NCBI GenBank assembly: GCA_021029095.1
Contig: JAJOHG010000005.1
Location: forward strand, 620,001 to 684,000
Origin: Phellopilus nigrolimitatus
Taxonomy: Eukaryota; Basidiomycota; Agaricomycetes; Hymenochaetales; Hymenochaetaceae
DNA length: 64,000 bases
Direction of reading: 5' to 3'
This document shows positions 57,520-64,000 of the stretch, one piece after another (within the stretch, counting starts at the first letter, position 1; the number at the start of each line of letters is the position of its first letter). Under the pieces are notes generated by a model. The model saw nothing but the letters and a program-made list of their open reading frames with translations. It was not told the DNA's origin and did no database searches. The translations under genes were made by a program, and so were the position numbers.

Positions 57520-59274
57520 ATGGGTCAATCCTTCAGTTGGCTGTCGCCTTCGCCAATCCCAAGTCTTCATACTGTCGAGACATCGCTGCGTCTCAACGTC
57601 AAGACTGCTGACCGTCTCGAGCGCTCGGAATCCCTGTCGCTGCACCAGTTCCTCCAGTCACGATGTCCCTCCTTATTCGCGCCTTTTTTTCCAGCTTGGT
57701 GGTTGAATAGGTCAGGAACATAACATCGACTACTCGCCATTATCAATTAACAGAGTCTAGTGGTCATTTGCAGACATTTTATTGCGTCTTTGGCGACTTT
57801 TCACAGATAGACAAGGTAGTTTATGACCGGTGTGTGTTTTAACCATAGTCCTACCACTGTCCTGACTTCCCATCTAAAGAACGCTGATCCGCCTGAGAGA
57901 CGGCGGTACGCTGTACGTATTCAACAATTTGATGATTTCCTGACCAGACTTTAGACTCCCTTTTCTACCTCCTTCAGAGGTCTTGACTCCACACCTCCCG
58001 CTCGTGCCCGAGTCTTGTCTGACGATGCCCCAATCGTTGTAGTTATGCACGGACTAACCGGAGGTCAGCTCAATCCGACTTGTGTTTATGTATAAGTGAT
58101 AATTGATGCCTCCGAATCACAGGCTCCCATGAATCATATGTTCGAGCAGTGCTTGCGCAAGCAGTGAAGCCGAAGGAAGAGGGTGGACTAGGTTATCGCG
58201 GGATCGTCGTCAATTTCCGAGGCTGTAAGCATCCCATCCCGTACTTTCAGCTTCTCATCAAGCTTGTCCTTAAGCTCATGTATCATGCGCAGGCGCGGGG
58301 GTGCCACTTACAAGCGGGCAGCTCTACTCCGCCGGCCATACCGATGATCTTCGCCAGGCACTCATGTATATCTCACAACGCTATCCGAAAGCTCCTTTGC
58401 TCGGACTCGCCTTCTCGCTGGGAGCGAATGTCATCATCAGATATCTTGCCGAAGAAGGGGAGCATAGCCGTTTACGTGCCGGATGCACTCTGGGTTGCGT
58501 TCGTGACGTTCGCCTATTTCCGAGTCTACGAATTACTCATGTTTTATCGCTGTAGCCTTGGGATTTGGTTCTTAATAGCAGTAGGTTCGTGCATGCTGCT
58601 TTCTGCACCACAATGTGATTCCCTGACCAAGCGAACACAGAATCGAAGAAAACTTCTTTCTCCGCAATGTTTACTCCAAAGGAATGGGCAGCAACCTCAC
58701 GAATCTCATGAAGAGAAATGCGCCTGCCATCCTCAAGCTACCTGAAAACCGGATCACACCTCTCATGCCTGAGCTTTACTCACTCAAATCCCCCACGCTG
58801 CTTGACTTCGACTCTCGCATCACGAGAAACGTGGGGGGATCGTCGCCTCCGTTCCCATTCACCACCGCTTGGGCCTATTATGAATGGGCGTCGAGCCATC
58901 GCTGCCTCGGAGACGTCCGTGTACCGCTGCTAGCTATGAACGCCGCGGACGATCCGATGGTGAGGCACTTGCCTTTAGATGTTGGCGACAATGGCCGCGT
59001 TGCGCTTATAGTCACAGCAGGCGGTGGGCACCTCGGCTGGTTCGAGTCTGTGGGAGGGAGATGCGTGCGCAGATGGGTCACTCGTCCTGTTATTGAGTGG
59101 CTGCGTGCAGTCGGCGAGGACTTGGAGAGTGGACCGTCACATATTTTGCAGATAACGGAGGTTGATGGATGGACTACAGAAGTAGGGCGGGAGGGACTGG
59201 GCTTCAAAATACTCGGCGATGAGGGCGAAATCAAAGGTATTGAGGGCGAGGGCGGGCTTTTTGCGGGCTTGTAG
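57520..59274 (+). CDS. EHT1: EHT1/EEB1-type medium-chain ester synthase/hydrolase
   Basis: Alpha/beta hydrolase of the YheT/ABHD1-3 group; yeast relatives form and hydrolyse ethyl esters of medium-chain fatty acids. Eight exons: 57520..57710, 57761..57829, 57880..57912, 57978..58063, 58123..58224, 58293..58498, 58556..58584, 58641..59274; 1350 nt, 449 aa. Motifs: SGHLQTFYCVF, LRDGGTLGLDSTPP, HGLTGGSHESYVR (oxyanion region), nucleophile elbow GLAFSLGANV, CPWDLVLNSSR across introns, catalytic Asp in NAADDP and His in GGGHLGWFE. The size matches the family. Donors GTTCGT at 58499 and 58585 are weak, but the phase and protein continuity are good. Confidence 0.92.
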
Positions 59275-59447
59275 CTTTTTCAGAATAGAAATTGGTTACA
59301 ATGTACAACAGTTTACTAGAATACTAGAATACATGGAAAACGCGACAGCATGCTCAGCTGTAACAGATTGGCACGAAAGGTGGGAACGAGCTCGTAATAA
59401 CAGTGTCTGTAGTGCGGATCATTTCCTAATAATACCCATGCCAACAA

Positions 59448-61356
59448 CTACTTGAATTCGATTTCGTAGACCTCCTCCCAAGTCGTTTCCATGTTGAAGA
59501 ACCCTTGACACTTGTGTGGTTTGGAAGTTGCGATGGACGCTTCACTCCACTCAGAATGGGTAGGGCTAGGAGCACGTGGGATGGAAGGTAGCGAACTCGC
59601 AAATCCTATTTTTTTGTTTTTATCTAGCCAGTGCTCGATGTTTTGTTGTTTCTCTCTTACAACGAGGCTAGAAGCAGGCGCCACCTGCCAATTCTCGTTC
59701 AAAGAAGGCGTATGCGTATTACCTGAGTTGGATTCGAGGTCAAATCGGACGCCAGCTGAACTTGGAACATCAGATACTAAAGCAGGTAAAGTAGGTCGGT
59801 TAGGAAACCCGAGAGGAGGAGCAGGCCAAATAAACAAGACGAACCAACACTTCGACTACACGCCGACTCAGACGGCTCATAATTGGTGAAAAAAGATGGT
59901 TCCCCGAAAACTTGTTGCGGCTGCGGTGCGTCTACGACATCATCAACGGCCATTTCCAGGTCAACCATCTCAAGGACCTACATCAACAAAGGTCTCGAGT
60001 AAACAATCTGACCTCTCTTTCAGAGCTTCAAAGAGGAAGAAAGCGACAAGAAGAACGAAGCACAGGCAGTATTGCTCTTCCCTCGAACATCGTACATGCT
60101 GCACGGGACTTCGCGAGGAAGGTAGGAAAGCGCATCACCCACCGGCGGTAATGTAAAGCGGTCGGGTCGGTTCATAGAGGAGATGATCCAGTAGATGAGA
60201 TACTCAAGGATCACCGGCGGTTCCGCCTTCCTCTTCACTTTCGACTTCTGGGGCGTCGGGGTTTCTTTCGGCTCAGTCGGATGAGTATGCTTGATTCCGC
60301 TCGTAAAGCCATATTCCCAAGCTTCAGACAGATGGTTATCAATAGGTATCCAGACAAACGAAAAATTATCGCGACTGACTTCGTGCAGAGAACCCTCCGA
60401 ACACCCATTGATTATAATTAGTCAAAACAAATGAAGGGCAATCATTTTGTTTGCAGATGTCCCAAAGCTAAACGGCGAAGAAACGTAAGTCCTTAAAACA
60501 GCGGTGTGCCGAAATATCTCGTACCTTTCCCCATACTTTCTGCGCGCTGGTGTAGGGTTCCTGGTCAGTCCCCCGGCGTTCGTCAAATGGCGGTAACGAC
60601 CGCGTCGCCACAAACTGTTCGAAATCACGAGGCGCTAGGATCCATGGTGGTTGGTACGCAATTATGAGTTTGACTGGCTTATCCCAACCATCCGAGGAGC
60701 CCGGTGCATCCGAAGACCTTTCCCACATGAAATATCGGAATAGTTTATGGTCGTTGTCACGCATGGGATCGTTGCAAGTGAAGCTGAAGTGCTTTGTCGA
60801 CTGGTATTCGGGAATCATCTGCAGAACACGCTGGACGGTTCGCAGAATAAGATTTTCCAGCCACGAGACTCTTAGCCTATCGAAAAGATATCAGACAACT
60901 CGAGCCACTAGTTTGATGTATCTCAGTTTCTTACTCGTCGATGTGTCGAAGAGGCAAAGGACCGAAATCCTGAATATTGTATCCTTCGCAAGGAACACAC
61001 GGTCTTTCTCCAGTTTCGGGATCAATGTCATCAACCGCGAGGGCCACAGAGGGAATGTGTTTTTGGATGACTGAGTAAAGCATAAGCAAGGATCCAACAG
61101 ACGATGCAAATACAGACGAAAACCAACATTCGTTAGTGAGCCTATCTATATGAGCACGCTTGATACTATGCATCTGGCGAAGCCCCCGATACCTCTCTGG
61201 TCGTATACTGAGGCAGTTCCGATGACTCTTATGATTTTCAGGAGGCATACGAGGCGTGCATGGCGCTAGACGAAGTTTTGGCAATGATGCTTGAGCGATA
61301 TAGTGTTGGATATTAGAGGAGACAGAGGCCGCTGAGGGGTCAAGAAAAGAGAACAT
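59448..61356 (-). CDS. Unrecognised conserved-looking protein with apparent frameshift
   Basis: Exons 61356..60935 and 60876..60525 are in phase (MFSFLDPSAASVSS..., then RVSWLENLILRTVQRVL and SDGWDKPVKLIIAYQPPW). A third exon after an AG near 60477 reads LWDICKQNDCPSFVLTNYNQWVFGGFS, then must change frame to continue with VSRDNFSFVWIPI, EPPVILEYLIYWIISSMNRPDRF and DALSYLPREVPCS. Later parts are MVDLEMAVDDVVDAP near 59968 and a C-terminal exon ending WEEVYEIEFK at 59448. The shift at about 60385-60395 has no good splice solution that keeps both flanking conserved-looking segments. It could be a pseudogene, a sequence error or an odd intron. Function unknown; no known domain recognised. Confidence 0.5.
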
Positions 61357-61890
61357 TGTGAGTGGGGAGAAAGCAAGTGCGCAGATGTAAAGTCCCGAGG
61401 CGCTTTATAACTGTTTGCATTATTCCACGCTGTGGCCTTTGACAACAGATTTCGAACAAGAACAGTACAAGGTGGCTTGAACTTGACAACATTCTTCGCG
61501 TCCACAAAAGGCAAAACTGTGGCAAACAGCTCAATACGTATTTAGAAGGCGTTGTATTGTCGCTTCAACTCGACATTGACGCTTGGATGCAGCATGGATA
61601 GCTGGAGGTAAATGACGAACATACATATTTTACTTCGTGTTTTGACATATAAAACAGGCATTGCATATGCAAATTTTGTAAAAGCTAGCCATATGATGCA
61701 CACATTATTGACAAGTTATTCTTCAAACCATAACATACTCCATCTTTGCCATCGTACAACATACCGCCACCGTACAAGACATAAGGATATATGATTTGTG
61801 GCAAGCCAGTGCCAAACAGTTGTGAACACGCCTGCGTGTAAGGTCGATTGAGGCGACGTCCTCGTGGTCGCAGGGTACCACACTAGCGCA
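61357..61890. other. Intergenic, no gene seen
   Basis: 534 bp between two minus-strand genes, AT-rich around 61600-61760. No coding frame of note. Confidence 0.45.
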
Positions 61891-62545
61891 CTAGTATCGA
61901 CCGACCAAAGCCGGGTCGTTCTCCCGAGCAATGCAATCGGCGCATCTGACGGGACTAATTCGTATCGGGTTCTTGACGGGCAGGGACATCATCCGTACGC
62001 AAGACGGCGACTTACACCCTGCCAGAAATGATTAGCATAACCAAGCTCTTGCTCCAACAGTGACTCTTACCGTAGGGATGCATATGCCTCCTACTGAACA
62101 GACAGTCGGGACGCAAACAATCCTGAGTCCGTGTAGCCATCGAGATGAAGTGTCCACAAGCCGTGTGGAACCGACCGTCGATGATCTAAGACGAGGTGAG
62201 TAAAGCTGGCGACGGCATAAAATATGACGATTAACATTATGGCACATTGGAAAGAATGTTCTTGAAGTTATGAGGTGCAAGTGGCTCGTTTGTACTCTCG
62301 AGGATGATGGTGTCTCTCCTTTTAAGTCTGCGAGCTTCTGTGATTCGCTGTGTAGAGCCAGCCCCCTGCTCGTGTTTTCACTGCGCGTCGTCCTCGTTCA
62401 CCGTCGTGGCTCTTAAGCTATTAAAGCTCTCCGATCGGCCTGAGGGCCTGTGCAATATGAAGTCAGCCACGACTCCCGAAGTGCTCAAGCATGCTGCTAG
62501 ACATGCTGCATCGTCCTCAGCCGAGGTCGTGCTCCCGGCGTCCAT
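61891..62545 (-). CDS. Small Cys/His-rich protein, probable zinc binder
   Basis: Exons 62545..62382, 62327..62246, 62185..62071, 62018..61891; 489 nt, 162 aa, all phases consistent. A 54-nt intron removes an in-frame TGA. The C-terminal half has regularly spaced Cys/His: HTACGHFISM, DCLRPDCLFSRRHMHP, GCKSPSCVRMM and VRCADCIARE, suggesting one or two zinc sites in a treble-clef-like arrangement. The N-terminal half is hydrophilic (MDAGSTTSAEDDAACL). I recall similar short CGHF...DC..P.C.FS..H proteins in mushroom genomes but know no function. The domain looks like a protein or RNA interaction module; that is inference. Confidence 0.68.
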
Positions 62546-63631
62546 TTAGGAACCATGGCGTTTTCCTCTAAAGGACCAAGAAAATGGCGTGTCTCCTGGA
62601 ACTCCACGCTCGTTCCCCCACCTTCAATACATGAACCTCGAGACGTATGACGGCTTACCCTTCTTGATGGGGCCTCGAGGCTCCGAAAACCATCCATGCG
62701 GTAAATCCTATGTACTCAGGGCTAAGACTAGAAATCGGATTGCCGAGTAATCGAGGCCGGCATTTCTTCTTTTCCTCGGTGCAAATGGCGTTCGAGACAG
62801 GAAGGTCCAGTAGGTGTCTTTCACGAAGATGTTATCGGGCGTCGCCGAATCGATTGATCAGTTGCCAGTTGAAAAATATATTTTTCACTCATCTCACTGT
62901 AACGTGCTTGCAGCGAGCTTGGTGCATGTGTTCTTTCCGGGCTTATCGAACACGTGTTTGTAGCGCATATAGAGAACTTGCTCGTTGGATGCAGTTTTTG
63001 AGCCAATGTACAGAACCCACGGATGCAAGATGTCAATCTGTATACGCTATCGTCCAAGAATTTGTGGTCTGCTACGTCAATCCGCCTTCGATTGGGTCTT
63101 CTCTCCAAGCGCAGATTGTCAAGCATGACATGTATGAAGTGCCCATCTCTCAGTGGATACCGCTCGATTTGACGCACCATAGCGAGAAACTCTGATTCGC
63201 ATTCCGAAGAGGCGAAGATCTAGACATTGCGAAGCTACATGTGACATTGCTCATCTCCTCTGCGAAGACTCGATTTAGTCCGACATCGACAATCTGAAGA
63301 ATTCCTTCGAAGTTTTGGCCTACCCGAGCGCACTCGCCACGAAGGCAGAAGAGACACTGAGTCTTATACTGCTGGAAAGCAGAAGCGTGAGGATAAAGTT
63401 TATCAGCAGGGGCCGAGTTGCAAAGGCTTGATGTGTTCGAAACCTTGACAACTGATTCAAAGCAGATAGCGCAATTGAAGCGTGCATGTGTATGTAAATG
63501 CATCCCATTCGGATGAAGGTGCGCTTCGTTCGGTGCCTAAACCAACATTGCACCGGAAGACGATCCATTGTCACCGTGAGTTTCTATCTGAAGCAGGTGG
63601 ACCCGAGATATAATGCCAACAAACAGACTAC
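62546..63631. other. Intergenic, no confident gene
   Basis: 1.1 kb. Overlapping frames on both strands (62710..63195 +, 62821..63180 -, 63150..63503 -) have no domain and no consistent splice structure. A minus-strand FNCAICFES at about 63450-63479 looks like the start of a RING finger, but no later Cys/His pairs follow. Confidence 0.4.
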
Positions 63632-63954
63632 CTAGGCGCCGCGCCGTCGAATCTCCTGCACAAGCAAGACTTTCTTACCGACCTATATAAGTACCCGATA
63701 CATCGTGAATTAAACCGACCTATTTGTAGGTAAAACTGGCTCACCTCGTGCTTGAACCGTTTTCTCCAGCGCACACTTTTAAGCATTCGCCGTTCCTCCC
63801 CCTTCGGTGTGTGCCGTTTGTTTCGCATCCAGTCTCGCGCGACACTGTTTTGCGCCATGATTTTATCGAGAAGTTTGGCTGCTCCTGCAGTATCTCCTTT
63901 ATTTACAGGAACACTGCGACCTGATTTTGGGTTTAAATATTGAGTCAAGTGCAT
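63632..63954 (-). CDS. MRP21: Mitochondrial ribosomal protein bS21m (partial at right edge)
   Basis: Small-subunit mitoribosomal protein homologous to bacterial S21. Exons 63954..63745 and 63682..63632; the join gives FKHEVGKKVLLVQEIRRRGA and a stop. The core SGRSVPV, AKLLDKIMAQNSVARDW, RHTPKGEERRMLKSVRWRKRF is the S21 helix-turn-helix with its basic C-terminus. The codon ATG at 63954 is immediately preceded by TTCTGTTCCAG, a good acceptor, so the true start may be in an exon beyond position 64000. A mitochondrial targeting segment is not visible here, which agrees with a missing first exon. Confidence 0.82.
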
Positions 63955-64000
63955 CTGGAACAGAACCGGTACACACCATAATAAGCGTCGCGGGGAGTTT

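Noticed and set aside
62710..63195. 161-codon plus-strand ORF
   Set aside because: No domain, Cys/Arg-rich random composition, and an equally long frame lies on the opposite strand; nothing supports coding.
63450..63479. RING-finger start (FNCAICFES) on the minus strand
   Set aside because: Only the first CxxC is present; no His/Cys pairs at RING spacing follow in any spliceable frame.
1..64000. Transposons, CRISPR arrays, tRNA or rRNA genes
   Set aside because: I looked for transposase/reverse transcriptase motifs, long terminal or inverted repeats, regularly spaced repeats and tRNA cloverleaf boxes while reading and found none that I can support.

Overview
The window is nuclear DNA of a filamentous basidiomycete, probably an Agaricomycete. 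Genes are dense, on both strands, and broken by many introns, most of 48-70 nt with GT..AG ends. The recognisable proteins form a typical fungal housekeeping set (ATG15, CAB4, CEG1, MAP1, CAB5, HSF, SF3B2/CUS1, RPN8, GIS2, PMT2, NOP1, EHT1). I see no bacterial-style operons, CRISPR arrays, rRNA or tRNA genes, and no recognisable transposon. Exon borders were set by hand from splice consensus, phase arithmetic and protein-family continuity. In most genes the exon lengths sum to a whole number of codons.

Layout, left half: 3' part of guanine deaminase (+, cut by the left edge); ATG15 lipase (-); four-TM membrane protein (+); CAB4 pantetheine-phosphate adenylyltransferase (+); a poorly coding stretch at 6.7-9.0 kb with a POP5-like start; Ser-rich small protein (+); CEG1 mRNA guanylyltransferase (-, 10 exons); NYN-domain frame continuous with linker histone H1 (-); MAP1 methionine aminopeptidase (+, 14 exons); CAB5 dephospho-CoA kinase (+); heat-shock factor (+); arrestin-like protein with a repetitive tail (-); SF3B2/CUS1 (-); SDR-like membrane protein (-); RPN8 (+).

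Right half: a 6.3-kb gene (-) joining an MLKL-like helical N-terminus, a pseudokinase, two DH (RhoGEF) domains, PH and CNH; GIS2 zinc-knuckle protein (+); PMT2 mannosyltransferase (-); NOP1 fibrillarin (-); DNAJC9-like J protein (-); multipass membrane protein (-); large disordered SP/TP-rich protein (+); YMR226C-like SDR (-); SETD6-like SET protein (+); EHT1-like hydrolase (+); unrecognised protein with an apparent frameshift (-); Cys-rich small protein (-); bS21m/MRP21 (-, at the right edge).

The genes are mostly independent housekeeping functions. One functional pairing stands out: CAB4 and CAB5 catalyse the last two steps of coenzyme A synthesis and lie 12 kb apart on the same strand. The most unusual observations are the multidomain pseudokinase-RhoGEF protein, two candidate 2-nt microexons in unrelated genes, a reading frame that runs uninterrupted from a NYN nuclease domain into histone H1, and several GC-AG introns.
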